Source: Patescibacteria group bacterium
GTDB lineage: Bacteria > Patescibacteriota > Minisyncoccia > Moranbacterales > JAKLHP01
Length of the DNA: 23,940 nt
NCBI GenBank assembly: GCA_022710085.1
Contig: JAKLHP010000002.1
Span: forward strand, 1-23,940
Direction: 5' to 3'
Shown here: positions 10,284 through 17,728 of the stretch, piece by piece
Layout of the letters: every line of letters begins with the position of its first letter
Position numbering within the stretch: position 1 is the first letter of the stretch
Notes under the pieces: model-generated
The model's database searches: none
What the model was told of the DNA's origin: nothing
The model's input: only the letters and a program-made list of their open reading frames with translations
Position numbers and translations under genes: made by a program

Positions 10284-12737
10284 ATGACCAAAGAACTTCC
10301 AAAAAACTATAACGCTAAAGAATCTGAGAAAAAATGGCAGGATTTCTGGGAAAAAGAAGGGATCTACAAATTCGACGATAATTCAAAAAATCCCGTTTTT
10401 TCTATCGATACTCCTCCTCCCTACATTAGTTCTGATTCACTCCATACTGGGCATGCCATGAGCTACACCCAAGCAGAAATTATTATCCGCTATCATCGAA
10501 TGAAAGGTGAAAATATTTTCTACCCGATGGGGTTTGACGATAATGGCCTTCCGACGGAAAGATTCGTGGAAAGGAAATACAAAGTAGATAAATCAAAAAT
10601 TACCCGCAAAGAATTTGTTGAGTTGTGTCTCAGGGAAACCAGAGAGGGAGGAAAGAAATATGAAGAACTTTGGAGAAAATTAGGGCTTAGCGTTGATTGG
10701 TCGCTTTTATATTCCACCATCAATCCGCTCTCACAAAAAATATCTCAGAGATCTTTTATCGACTTATATAAAAAGGGAAGGATTTATCGGGAAGAAGCGC
10801 CGACTTTTTGGTGCACTCAATGCCAAACCGCTCTGGCTCAAGCTGACTTGGAAGATAAGGAAGAAAAATCTTTGATGTATGATATCGAGTTCAAGTTTGA
10901 TTCGCCAACTGGCGAAGGTGATCCAGCTATAATTTCCACCACTCGACCGGAACTTATCCCCGCTTGCGTTGCACTATATGTCAATCCGAAAGATGAAAGA
11001 TATCAAAAATACATCGGTGGTTTTGCTATCGCACCAATAACCAAGGATAGGATTCCGGTAAAAACCAGTGAAACAGTCGAGATGGAAAAAGGAACCGGTC
11101 TTATGATGGTTTGCACTTGGGGAGATACGGAAGACATCGAGAAATGGAAAGCGGACAAGCTAGATACTAAACTTATTATTGACAAAAACGGACGAGTAAA
11201 TGAAAAAGGTGGAAAATATGAAGGAATGAAAATTAAAAATATGCGCGAAGAAATCCTCAAAGATCTGGAAGAATTGAAATTAATTAAGAATAAAACGGAA
11301 ATTGAACACACTCTGAACATCCACGAGCGATGCAAACAGCCGGTTGATTTTTTTGTTTCCCCACAATGGTTCGTAAAAATTCTGGATATTAAAAATGAAC
11401 TGAGAAAACGAGGCGACGAACTAAATTGGCATCCGAAGTTCATGAAAATCCACCTAGACAACTGGATAGACGGACTTAAATGGGATTGGTGCATTTCAAG
11501 AGATAGATTTTTCGGAATTCCCCTGCCTTTGTGGTATTGCCAGGACTGCGGTGAAATAATTCTGCCAGAAGACGATGAACTTCCGGTTGACCCAAGAGAA
11601 ACTCTTCCCAAGAATCCAATCTGTCCCAAATGCCAAAGCAAGAATATTAAGGGCGAGTTACAAGTGATGGACACATGGATGACTTCTTCTACTACTCCTC
11701 TTATCAATAACCATTGGAAAGAAACTGATGAAAAAAATATTTATCCGATGAGCGTCCGGGTCCAGGGATTTGAAATAATCCGCACCTGGCTTTTCTACAC
11801 TCTAGTCAAAGCGCATCTCAACACCGATTCAATCCCCTGGAAAGATTTGATGATTTCTGGATGGGGACTGGCGAAAAACGGCGAGAAAATGAGCAAGTCT
11901 CTCAACAATTTTGTTACTGCTGAAAGTATGCTGGAAAAATATGGAGCCGATGCTCTTCGCTTCTGGTCCTGTGGAGCAACTCTTGGAATGAACCTCAGAT
12001 TCAGCGAAGACGATATGCGATCCGGACAAAAACTCCTCACCAAGCTTTGGAACGCCACTCGATTTGTGATGATGAACTTGGAAGATTATGATAGACAAAT
12101 TTTTATCAATAGAAATGATTTATGTGAAGCAGATGTTTGGATTTTGAGTGAACTTGAACAACTCATATGGGATACAACTTACCAATTAGATAATTATGAA
12201 TTTGCTCGAGCTAAAATTTTACTGGAACATTTTTTTTGGATAAAATTTGCCGATAATTACATTGAACTCGTTAAAGGCAGGCTTTATGGTGAAGATAAAA
12301 AAGGAAAACTATCAGCTCAATTTACCTTGTATTCAGTAATAGCTACATTAATTAAACTTTTTGCTCCTATATTGCCTCATATAACCGAAGAACTTTACCA
12401 ATTATTCATAAAAGAACCCGGGCAACCAAATTCAATCCATATTTCTTCCTGGCCGAAAGGACTTGATTTCTCTCATCCTACTTACATGAAAACTCCCGAG
12501 TGGTTTAAAAACAAAAAAGAAGTATTAAAAAATGGGGAAAAACTTTTGGAAATCATCGCCGAGATAAGAAAACAAAAAGCAGAAAAAAACATAAAGCTCG
12601 GGGAATCATTTAAAAAACTGACCATTGGAAGTAATGAAGAATTTATCAAAAAAATCCAGGAGGATCTCAAAAATCTTTCTCATGCGGGAGAATTGATAAT
12701 TTCCGAGAAAGAAAAAAAAATAGTTATTATTGAATAA
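10284..12737 (+). CDS. valS: Valyl-tRNA synthetase
   Basis: Class I aminoacyl-tRNA synthetase charging tRNA-Val, 817 residues. The HIGH-type motif is HTGH (residues 54-57, in SDSLHTGHAMSY) and the KMSKS loop is at residues 535-539 (GEKMSKSLNN). VMDTWMTSSTTP matches the ValRS-specific VLDTWxTSSxTP block. The editing domain (STTRPELIPACVALYVNPKD) is present, as are zinc-like cysteine pairs CTQC, CQDC and CPKC. It lacks the long C-terminal coiled coil of typical bacterial ValRS and resembles the archaeal-style form found in CPR genomes. The promoter sits directly before the ATG. The PrsW-like gene starts 3 nt after the stop and is probably co-transcribed. Confidence 0.97.
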   Translation: MTKELPKNYNAKESEKKWQDFWEKEGIYKFDDNSKNPVFSIDTPPPYISSDSLHTGHAMSYTQAEIIIRYHRMKGENIFYPMGFDDNGLPTERFVERKYKVDKSKITRKEFVELCLRETREGGKKYEELWRKLGLSVDWSLLYSTINPLSQKISQRSFIDLYKKGRIYREEAPTFWCTQCQTALAQADLEDKEEKSLMYDIEFKFDSPTGEGDPAIISTTRPELIPACVALYVNPKDERYQKYIGGFAIAPITKDRIPVKTSETVEMEKGTGLMMVCTWGDTEDIEKWKADKLDTKLIIDKNGRVNEKGGKYEGMKIKNMREEILKDLEELKLIKNKTEIEHTLNIHERCKQPVDFFVSPQWFVKILDIKNELRKRGDELNWHPKFMKIHLDNWIDGLKWDWCISRDRFFGIPLPLWYCQDCGEIILPEDDELPVDPRETLPKNPICPKCQSKNIKGELQVMDTWMTSSTTPLINNHWKETDEKNIYPMSVRVQGFEIIRTWLFYTLVKAHLNTDSIPWKDLMISGWGLAKNGEKMSKSLNNFVTAESMLEKYGADALRFWSCGATLGMNLRFSEDDMRSGQKLLTKLWNATRFVMMNLEDYDRQIFINRNDLCEADVWILSELEQLIWDTTYQLDNYEFARAKILLEHFFWIKFADNYIELVKGRLYGEDKKGKLSAQFTLYSVIATLIKLFAPILPHITEELYQLFIKEPGQPNSIHISSWPKGLDFSHPTYMKTPEWFKNKKEVLKNGEKLLEIIAEIRKQKAEKNIKLGESFKKLTIGSNEEFIKKIQEDLKNLSHAGELIISEKEKKIVIIE

Positions 12738-12740
12738 AAA

Positions 12741-13325
12741 ATGAACAACCTTCAATCATTTTCCCTGGGAATTCTGGCGGCTATTGGCGCCCTTTTTCTA
12801 GAAGTATTGCTTCTGAATTTTTCAGAACCATTATCTTTTATCGGCAAAGAAAAAGTTGCGAAAGAATTTATCTCTCTGGACTTTTTTTTCTTTTCGGCTA
12901 TTTTGATCGAAGAATTGCTAAAATATTTTCTGATTAGCAAGTTTTTATTAAAAGAAAAGAATTTTGTTTTTAGCTCTTTTTTTCTGGGACTGGGCTTCTC
13001 CTTATTTGAACTGATTCTTATTTACTGGAATTATAAGATCGGAATAGAATTTGAAATTAGCGGCATTATGGGAGTAATCCTGATCCATATTACGACGTCC
13101 GTTATTATTGCTTATTCCATATGGAAAAATATCGGAAAAAAACTTTTGGCTTTTTTGGGAGGATTTATCCCAGCTATAATCATCCACTCTCTTTATAATA
13201 TTGCAAGCGTTGTGGAGACCAGATATCAAAATAAAATAATCTTCGCTTTACTGATATTTCTTGCTTTTTTGACTTCGTTCCTTTTGATAAAATCGACAGT
13301 TTCAAAAGATTTAAAAACAATCTGA
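12741..13325 (+). CDS. PrsW-like intramembrane protease candidate
   Basis: A 194-residue very hydrophobic protein with about six membrane segments. The residues that define PrsW-type glutamic intramembrane proteases appear in order: E57-E58-x-x-K61 in IEELLKY, F86-x-x-x-E90 in GLGFSLFE, H116 in LIHITTS, and H149/N153 in HSLYNIA. PrsW cleaves anti-sigma factors in Bacillus; no such substrate is adjacent here, although an ECF sigma factor is encoded elsewhere in the window. It is smaller than most PrsW proteins, so it could be a divergent CPBP/PrsW relative. It starts 3 nt after valS, implying translational linkage. Protease activity is inferred from motifs only. Confidence 0.65.
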   Translation: MNNLQSFSLGILAAIGALFLEVLLLNFSEPLSFIGKEKVAKEFISLDFFFFSAILIEELLKYFLISKFLLKEKNFVFSSFFLGLGFSLFELILIYWNYKIGIEFEISGIMGVILIHITTSVIIAYSIWKNIGKKLLAFLGGFIPAIIIHSLYNIASVVETRYQNKIIFALLIFLAFLTSFLLIKSTVSKDLKTI

Positions 13326-13332
13326 AAGACCC

Positions 13333-13361
13333 TTGCATTTTATCGGTCATTATTTTATACT
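13333..13361 (+). promoter_or_regulatory. Promoter of the Hsp20 gene
   Basis: TTGCAT (13333-13338), 17-nt spacer, TATACT (13356-13361). Transcription from about 13368 gives a 90-nt leader holding the hairpin at 13405-13446. Confidence 0.65.
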
Positions 13362-13404
13362 AAAATAAATTAACAAAATAATAACTAACTAATCTCAATT
13401 AAAA

Positions 13405-13446
13405 AAGTTTTGATGTTATGGTTTTTCTGCTTATAACATCAAACTT
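13405..13446 (+). promoter_or_regulatory. Long hairpin in the Hsp20 leader
   Basis: AAGTTTTGATGTTAT (13405-13419) pairs with ATAACATCAAACTT (13433-13446): 14 bp with one bulged T and a 13-nt loop. It ends 12 nt before ATG 13459. No T tract follows, so it is not a terminator. It could be an RNA thermometer-like element or a repressor operator; it does not match the CIRCE sequence. Confidence 0.6.
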
Positions 13447-13458
13447 CTACTATTGGAT

Positions 13459-13986
13459 ATGACTAAGGTAAAAAAATCATTTTTGGAAATCCTAACTGGC
13501 GCAAAAAAGTTCGATGAAGATGGAGGAGGTTCAATGCCTATTTACACCGAAGAGGAAACTGAAATGATAATGAATCCTCGCCCAAGCAATATGAACATGC
13601 ACTCTATGCCTCAACAAGAAGTTCCGGTCAGCTCCTGGAACACCGGAAATGATGTTGAGGGCCAGCTCACCATTGATGTTTATCAGACTGAAGGAGAAAT
13701 TGTTATTAAATCAACCATTGCCGGAGTAAAGCCGGAAGATTTGGATGTGGCTATAAACAATGATATGGTGACTATCCGAGGAGAAAGAAAAAATGAGGAA
13801 ATGGTTGGTTCTGAAAATTATTATTACCAAGAGTGTTATTGGGGTTCATTTTCCAGATCAGTCGTTTTGCCAGTTGATATTATCGCAGAAAAAGCCGAAG
13901 CTTCGCTTAAGAATGGGATTTTGACCATCAGACTTCCTAAAGCTGATATTAATAAAGTGAAAAAAATACAGGTTAGAGGATTTTAA
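13459..13986 (+). CDS. Hsp20/alpha-crystallin small heat-shock protein
   Basis: An ATP-independent holdase chaperone of 175 residues from ATG 13459 (a TTG two codons upstream is a less likely start). A flexible N-terminal arm of about 75 residues rich in M, N and P (MNPRPSNMNMHSMPQQEVPV) precedes an alpha-crystallin domain: GQLTIDVYQTEGEIVIKSTI, AGVKPEDLDVAINNDMVTIR, GSFSRSVVLPV and the closing ASLKNGILTIRLPK. The C-terminus carries VKKIQVRGF, an IxV-type tail motif for oligomer assembly. It is a single-gene unit with its own promoter, a long structured leader with a 14-bp hairpin and a terminator. The leader suggests heat- or stress-responsive control. No Shine-Dalgarno is visible. Confidence 0.95.
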   Translation: MTKVKKSFLEILTGAKKFDEDGGGSMPIYTEEETEMIMNPRPSNMNMHSMPQQEVPVSSWNTGNDVEGQLTIDVYQTEGEIVIKSTIAGVKPEDLDVAINNDMVTIRGERKNEEMVGSENYYYQECYWGSFSRSVVLPVDIIAEKAEASLKNGILTIRLPKADINKVKKIQVRGF

Positions 13987-14017
13987 GCTATATTGGCATC
14001 CTTTTTAGCCGAGGGCT

Positions 14018-14043
14018 GGGCCAAGAATCCTGGCTCTTTTCTT
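14018..14043 (+). terminator. Terminator of the Hsp20 gene
   Basis: Stem GGGCCA/TGGCTC (14018-14023 with 14031-14036, one G-U), 7-nt loop, then TTTTCTT. Confidence 0.6.
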
Positions 14044-14134
14044 AAGGAGAAAATTAAGCTATTCTTAGTATATATCCACCTTGTTAAATAGTTCGACACG
14101 ATCTATCCAGGTGAGAGTTGTAATAAAAAATATT

Positions 14135-14167
14135 CCAATTGAGTGCTTCTTGTAACTACTCAATTGG
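14135..14167 (+). promoter_or_regulatory. Hairpin just upstream of the VanW-family gene
   Basis: Perfect 10-bp arms CCAATTGAGT (14135-14144) and ACTCAATTGG (14158-14167), 13-nt loop, ending 13 nt before ATG 14181. Loop length and distance to the start are nearly the same as in the Hsp20 leader, although the stem sequences differ. Confidence 0.55.
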
Positions 14168-14180
14168 CGCATTTAATAGA

Positions 14181-15488
14181 ATGAGAAAAACTTATTTTTT
14201 CTATATTTTTATTGTGTTTATACTGGTAGTATTTGCTTCCCCGGTTAAAGCTGTTCAAAAAAAATTACCTGAAGAAAAACCTCAGGAAGTTTCGATTTTT
14301 AACTTCAAGGAACTAATTCTATCAATTGAAAGCCAGAAAGAAGTAGTTCCCTTAGATAAACTTAAGGAATGGTCCATAGTAGAACCATCGCTTAAAATAA
14401 ACTCAGAAAAAAGGTCAGAAATAGAAAATATTGAATTTTGTCCTAACGATCCGATATTTTGCAGATTAGTTTCTAATTTAAGAGAAAAGTCTTTTTTAAA
14501 AAAAGAAACAAGAATTTCAGTCGATAAAGAAAAAATTCGTTCTTTTATTGATGAATTAGCTACCAAATTTGACAAAGATCCGATTAATGCAAAATTAAAA
14601 GTCGACGAGGGTGGAACCAACACTTTTGCTGTTAGCGAAGAAGGGATGAAAATTAATGTTGATGAAAGCGCTGAAATGATAGCAGCAAATTTAACAAATG
14701 ATTTTTCTTATCAGGAATCAAGGGAAATTAACCTTAAATTTGACATTGTCCAGCCAGAAATAAAAACTTCTGACATTAATAATCTTGGAATTGATACTTT
14801 GATTGGAGAAGGAAAATCCAATTTCAGAGGGTCTCCAAAGAATAGGGTTTTTAATATCAATGTAGCTACCGAGAAGTTTAATGGTGCATTAATAAAACCT
14901 GGTGAGGAATTTTCCTTTATCGCAACACTCGGCCCAGTTGATGGAGAGCACGGCTATGCTCCGGAATTGGTAATCAAACAAGATAAAACTGAACCAGAAT
15001 TTGGAGGCGGAATTTGCCAGGTTTCCACTACGGCTTTTCGAGCTGCTATTAACAGCGGGCTCAAGATTACTATGAGAAGAAATCATGCTTACCCTGTGGC
15101 CTATTACAATCCTCAGGGGATGGATGCCACTGTCTATGTCCCCAAACCCGATCTTCGTTTTATCAATAACACTCCGAATTATATTCTAATTCAGACTAAA
15201 ATAGAAGGTACGACTTTAATATTCCAGTTTTACGGCACTAATGATGAAAGAAAAGTGGAAGTAATAGGGCCCAAGGTATTAAAGAAGGAAGCTGATGGAT
15301 CAATGAAAACATCTTTTACCCAGAAAGTCTATGATAAAGATGAAAACTTGATTATAAATGATGTTTTCAATAGTAACTATGATTCTCCCAGCAAATATCC
15401 ACATCCGGGAGAAGAAAAACTAACAAAGAAACCAAAAGGATGGTCTGATAAGGAGTGGAAAAAATATAAGCAAACTAATGGAATTTAG
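14181..15488 (+). CDS. Exported VanW-family protein with PG-binding-like N-terminal domain
   Basis: 435 residues from ATG 14181, chosen because MRKTYFFYIFIVFILVVFAS followed by PVKA is a clear signal peptide or membrane anchor; upstream in-frame codons would put hydrophilic residues before it. The middle part (about residues 105-195, IRSFIDELATKFDKDPINAK...) resembles the YoaR-like peptidoglycan-binding domain found with VanW. The VanW domain follows, with GKSNFRGSPKNRVFNI, LIKPGEEFSFIATLGPV, GGGICQVSTTAFRAA, AYPVAYYNPQGMDATV and FINNTPNYILIQ. Despite the name, VanW proteins are not shown to give glycopeptide resistance; a cell-envelope role is likely. The C-terminus is basic (KGWSDKEWKKYKQTNG). 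A hairpin precedes the start and there is no Shine-Dalgarno. Confidence 0.9.
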   Translation: MRKTYFFYIFIVFILVVFASPVKAVQKKLPEEKPQEVSIFNFKELILSIESQKEVVPLDKLKEWSIVEPSLKINSEKRSEIENIEFCPNDPIFCRLVSNLREKSFLKKETRISVDKEKIRSFIDELATKFDKDPINAKLKVDEGGTNTFAVSEEGMKINVDESAEMIAANLTNDFSYQESREINLKFDIVQPEIKTSDINNLGIDTLIGEGKSNFRGSPKNRVFNINVATEKFNGALIKPGEEFSFIATLGPVDGEHGYAPELVIKQDKTEPEFGGGICQVSTTAFRAAINSGLKITMRRNHAYPVAYYNPQGMDATVYVPKPDLRFINNTPNYILIQTKIEGTTLIFQFYGTNDERKVEVIGPKVLKKEADGSMKTSFTQKVYDKDENLIINDVFNSNYDSPSKYPHPGEEKLTKKPKGWSDKEWKKYKQTNGI

Positions 15489-15550
15489 AGATTATTTTAT
15501 TGACTAAGACCTTTCGTTCTGTTATTATTTGTTTTGTTGTCTTCCCTTAA

Positions 15551-15622
15551 GCGCCCATAGTTCAACGGATAGAACACCAGCCTTCTAAGCTGGATATGAG
15601 GGTTCGATTCCCCCTGGGCGTA
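15551..15622 (+). tRNA. tRNA-Arg(UCU)
   Basis: Acceptor GCGCCCA/TGGGCGT (1:72 is G-U), anticodon arm CCAGC-CTTCTAA-GCTGG with anticodon TCT, T-loop TTCGATT, discriminator A, no CCA. The T-stem GAGGG/CCCCC contains an A-C mismatch. First of a four-tRNA plus-strand cluster. Confidence 0.94.
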
Positions 15623-15643
15623 CAAGCAAAAGTTTTGGAAACT

Positions 15644-15716
15644 GCGCTGTTAGCTCAGTTGGTAGAGCAGTTGCCTCTTAAGCAAACGGTCGTGGGTTCG
15701 AATCCCTCACAGCGCA
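15644..15716 (+). tRNA. tRNA-Lys(CUU)
   Basis: Acceptor GCGCTGT/ACAGCGC, D-arm GCTC/GAGC, anticodon arm GTTGC-CTCTTAA-GCAAA with anticodon CTT (the outermost pair is G-A), T-arm GTGGG-TTCGAAT-CCCTC, discriminator A, CCA not encoded. 21 nt after tRNA-Arg(UCU). Confidence 0.95.
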
Positions 15717-15737
15717 CAGAAAACAAAAAAAAATAAT

Positions 15738-15809
15738 GGTGGCTATAGTTCAATGGTAGAACACTGGTTTGTGGCACCAGGTATCTGGGTTCGATTCCCA
15801 GTAGCCACC
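15738..15809 (+). tRNA. tRNA-His(GUG)
   Basis: Acceptor GTGGCTA/TAGCCAC, anticodon arm CTGGT-TTGTGGC-ACCAG with anticodon GTG, T-arm CTGGG-TTCGATT-CCCAG. The extra G at -1 (15738) is encoded and faces C73, the identity element for HisRS. CCA is not encoded. Confidence 0.96.
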
Positions 15810-15842
15810 CACATTCAATAAAAGTCAAAATCAATTTAAATT

Positions 15843-15916
15843 GCGTCCTTAGCTCAATTGGATAGAGCGTCTGGCTTCGGACCAGAAGGTTGAGGGTTCA
15901 AGTCCTTCAGGACGCA
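15843..15916 (+). tRNA. tRNA-Arg(UCG)
   Basis: Acceptor GCGTCCT/AGGACGC, D-arm GCTC/GAGC, anticodon arm TCTGG-CTTCGGA-CCAGA with anticodon TCG, T-loop TTCAAGT, discriminator A, CCA not encoded. Last of the cluster. Confidence 0.96.
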
Positions 15917-15961
15917 CAATAAAAAAAATACATTTATAAGTGTAGTTTTCTCTGATTATGC

Positions 15962-15992
15962 AAAAACTCCGGAAATCATTCACGGAGTTTTA
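15962..15992. terminator. Bidirectional terminator between the tRNA cluster and pilus operon
   Basis: Stem AAAACTCCG/CGGAGTTTT (15963-15971 with 15983-15991), 11-nt loop, with T runs on both strands. It closes the four-tRNA transcript and the convergent pilus operon ending at 16038. Confidence 0.85.
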
Positions 15993-16037
15993 TGTTTAAT
16001 GAAAAGTTTCCTGGCTATGAAATATTGGAAAGAATTG

Positions 16038-16490
16038 TTATGGATTGACATTGCTTCCGGTTGTTTCTGTTGTTTTGGTTGGTTTAGTCAAACCGGTCGA
16101 GTCAGTTGTTTCAGCTTCATCTACTCCCTCTTCCTGTTTTACTTCCTTGTTCTCGATTTTTATGTAAGAAGAAAAAATATCCCTGACTTCTTCAGTCTCC
16201 TTTTCGTAAAGTTCCTTTTTCTTTTCAGACATATCTATAACATTTTGAAATAATTGCTCCTTAAATTCAACCTCTTCATTCTTACCAATTTTATATTTAT
16301 TTTTTTCTTCGCTGTCCCATCTGTCGAGATAGATATTCCGATACCAAACATACGAGCCTAGCGATACTATTATAATCGAAAAAGCAACAAAGAATAAGCC
16401 GAAGTGATTATTCCAAAAATTGTAAAAAAAACTTCCGAATTTCTTTCGTTTTAATGAACTTCTTCCTGATTTCTTAAAAATTTCAAACAT
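16038..16490 (-). CDS. Small bitopic membrane protein, last gene of the pilus operon
   Basis: A 150-residue protein with no recognised domain. A basic N-terminus (KKSGRSSLKRKK) is followed by one membrane segment at about residues 30-49 (GLFFVAFSIIIVSLGSYVW), then a charged, probably coiled stretch (EEVEFKEQLFQNVIDMSEKK). The low-complexity tail is rich in T, K, E and P (TGLTKPTKTTETTGSN). It starts 2 nt after the pilO stop, so it is part of the operon and may be a periplasmic-side accessory protein in the place where pilP is found in diderm systems; there is no sequence evidence that it is PilP. Confidence 0.75.
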   Translation of the reverse strand: MFEIFKKSGRSSLKRKKFGSFFYNFWNNHFGLFFVAFSIIIVSLGSYVWYRNIYLDRWDSEEKNKYKIGKNEEVEFKEQLFQNVIDMSEKKKELYEKETEEVRDIFSSYIKIENKEVKQEEGVDEAETTDSTGLTKPTKTTETTGSNVNP

Positions 16491-16492
16491 AT

Positions 16493-17164
16493 TTATTTTT
16501 CTAAATAAAAAGCTACTGCTATTTCAGAATAAACTTCATTCTTAATTTTTTCCATTTCTTTTTGCGCACTTTCCAGTTCTCCAACTGCAAATGGATTAGG
16601 AGAGGAAGAATTTTTTATTATTTCCTTTGATATTACTATCGAAGTTATATCGGAATAATATTCTAGAGTCTCTATTTTTCTAACGAAATCAACAAAATTC
16701 TTGTAATTGCCAGCTAATCTTATATTTACAATGATATATCTGTCAATCGGAAGCTTATCGATTATATTTTCTTCTTCTTTTTTGACATTTTTTTTGGACT
16801 TGCTTGTCTCCTTTTTTTCTTTAATAACTGGGGAATCTACAATTTCTATTTTAACTTTATTTCCAGTTTCTTCTGATATTTCTTCAATTTTCTCCAGCAG
16901 GCCTACAACACTATTGCTGGTAAGGCCTACTTTAATCCTACTTTCATTTGCCGTAATCTTATCAAACTGATTTTTAAGATTAGGGAGTTTGGAGATTTTC
17001 TCTCTATTATTCTCCTGGCTAGCCATCTTCTCCTTTATCAAATTGTTATTATTTTCTATTTTTGAGAGTAATGGACCGGCAATAAAAAAATAAACTATCA
17101 CCAAGAAAAGCACATAAGCAAAACTGGCTACGTAAATTTTATATTTTTTTAGAAATTTTTTCAT
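16493..17164 (-). CDS. pilO: Type IV pilus inner-membrane alignment protein PilO-like
   Basis: A 223-residue bitopic protein. A short basic N-terminus (MKKFLKKYK) and one membrane segment (YVASFAYVLFLVIVYFFIAG) are followed by a coiled coil (LLSKIENNNNLIKEKMASQ...) and a ferredoxin-like domain with the PilO pattern IDRYIIVNIRLAGNYKNFVD and FVRKIETLEYYSDI. PilO pairs with PilN to form the platform linked to PilM. A lysine/glutamate-rich insertion (KEKKETSKSKKNVKKEEE) lies in the middle. Gene order pilM-pilN-pilO is canonical; it follows pilN by 9 nt. Confidence 0.85.
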   Translation of the reverse strand: MKKFLKKYKIYVASFAYVLFLVIVYFFIAGPLLSKIENNNNLIKEKMASQENNREKISKLPNLKNQFDKITANESRIKVGLTSNSVVGLLEKIEEISEETGNKVKIEIVDSPVIKEKKETSKSKKNVKKEEENIIDKLPIDRYIIVNIRLAGNYKNFVDFVRKIETLEYYSDITSIVISKEIIKNSSSPNPFAVGELESAQKEMEKIKNEVYSEIAVAFYLEK

Positions 17165-17173
17165 TTTAATATT

Positions 17174-17728
17174 TTATATATTCTTTAGACATTCTTCTTT
17201 GACTTCAAAATCCATCTGAAAATCTAGGTCTTCTCTGGATACCAAGCTGGAAAGCGGAACATTAATACCAGAAAAACAGCTTTCGGATTTCATTTTTTCC
17301 TGAAAATTAAGGAAATCCCCTCTTGTTTTTGCCTTTCCTGCCAATGAAATTCTATAATTATCGGTTGATAAATCGCTTAGATAAACATTATCGGGAATTA
17401 TTCCTTCCAGCTTATAAAAAACAACTGCCCAATTGAGATGATTTTTTTGAATATTGGATATTTCCAATGCCTGAGAATTTATCTCTTTGAACTTCTCCTC
17501 GTAAGTCTTGAGAATTTTATATTCATTGTTGGAATCTTTAAAATCAACATTTTCTTCCAATCCTGAAATCCTTATTCCTAGGTAAAAATTTGTAATAAAC
17601 AGAATGATAACAAAAGCAACGACAGGAATGGTTAACATTACTTCCTGACCAATGATCTTAAAAAATGTTTTATTTTTTCTTATTTCTTCCTTCCTTTCTT
17701 CTGGAAGAAGATCAAGATAAATCTTCAT
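17174..17728 (-). CDS. pilN: Type IV pilus assembly protein PilN-like
   Basis: A 184-residue bitopic protein. It starts MKIYLDLLPEERKEEIRKNK, matching the cytoplasmic N-terminal motif (N/D-LLP) through which PilN binds PilM. A membrane segment (LTIPVVAFVIILFITNFYLG), a coiled coil and a small alpha/beta domain (VFYKLEGIIPDNVYLSDLST, ISLAGKAKTRGDFLNFQ) follow. The ATG at 17728 overlaps the pilM stop by 4 nt (ATGA), indicating translational coupling. Confidence 0.88.
   Translation of the reverse strand: MKIYLDLLPEERKEEIRKNKTFFKIIGQEVMLTIPVVAFVIILFITNFYLGIRISGLEENVDFKDSNNEYKILKTYEEKFKEINSQALEISNIQKNHLNWAVVFYKLEGIIPDNVYLSDLSTDNYRISLAGKAKTRGDFLNFQEKMKSESCFSGINVPLSSLVSREDLDFQMDFEVKEECLKNI

Noticed and set aside
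11003..11707. 234-codon minus-strand frame inside valS
   Set aside because: Entirely antisense to conserved ValRS sequence and very rich in S, F and I; no start signal.
13405..13446. CIRCE/HrcA operator before Hsp20
   Set aside because: The arms do not resemble TTAGCACTC/GAGTGCTAA; only the general position is similar.
16038..16490. PilP
   Set aside because: Position fits, but the sequence shows no PilP-like beta domain or lipoprotein signal, so the name was not used.
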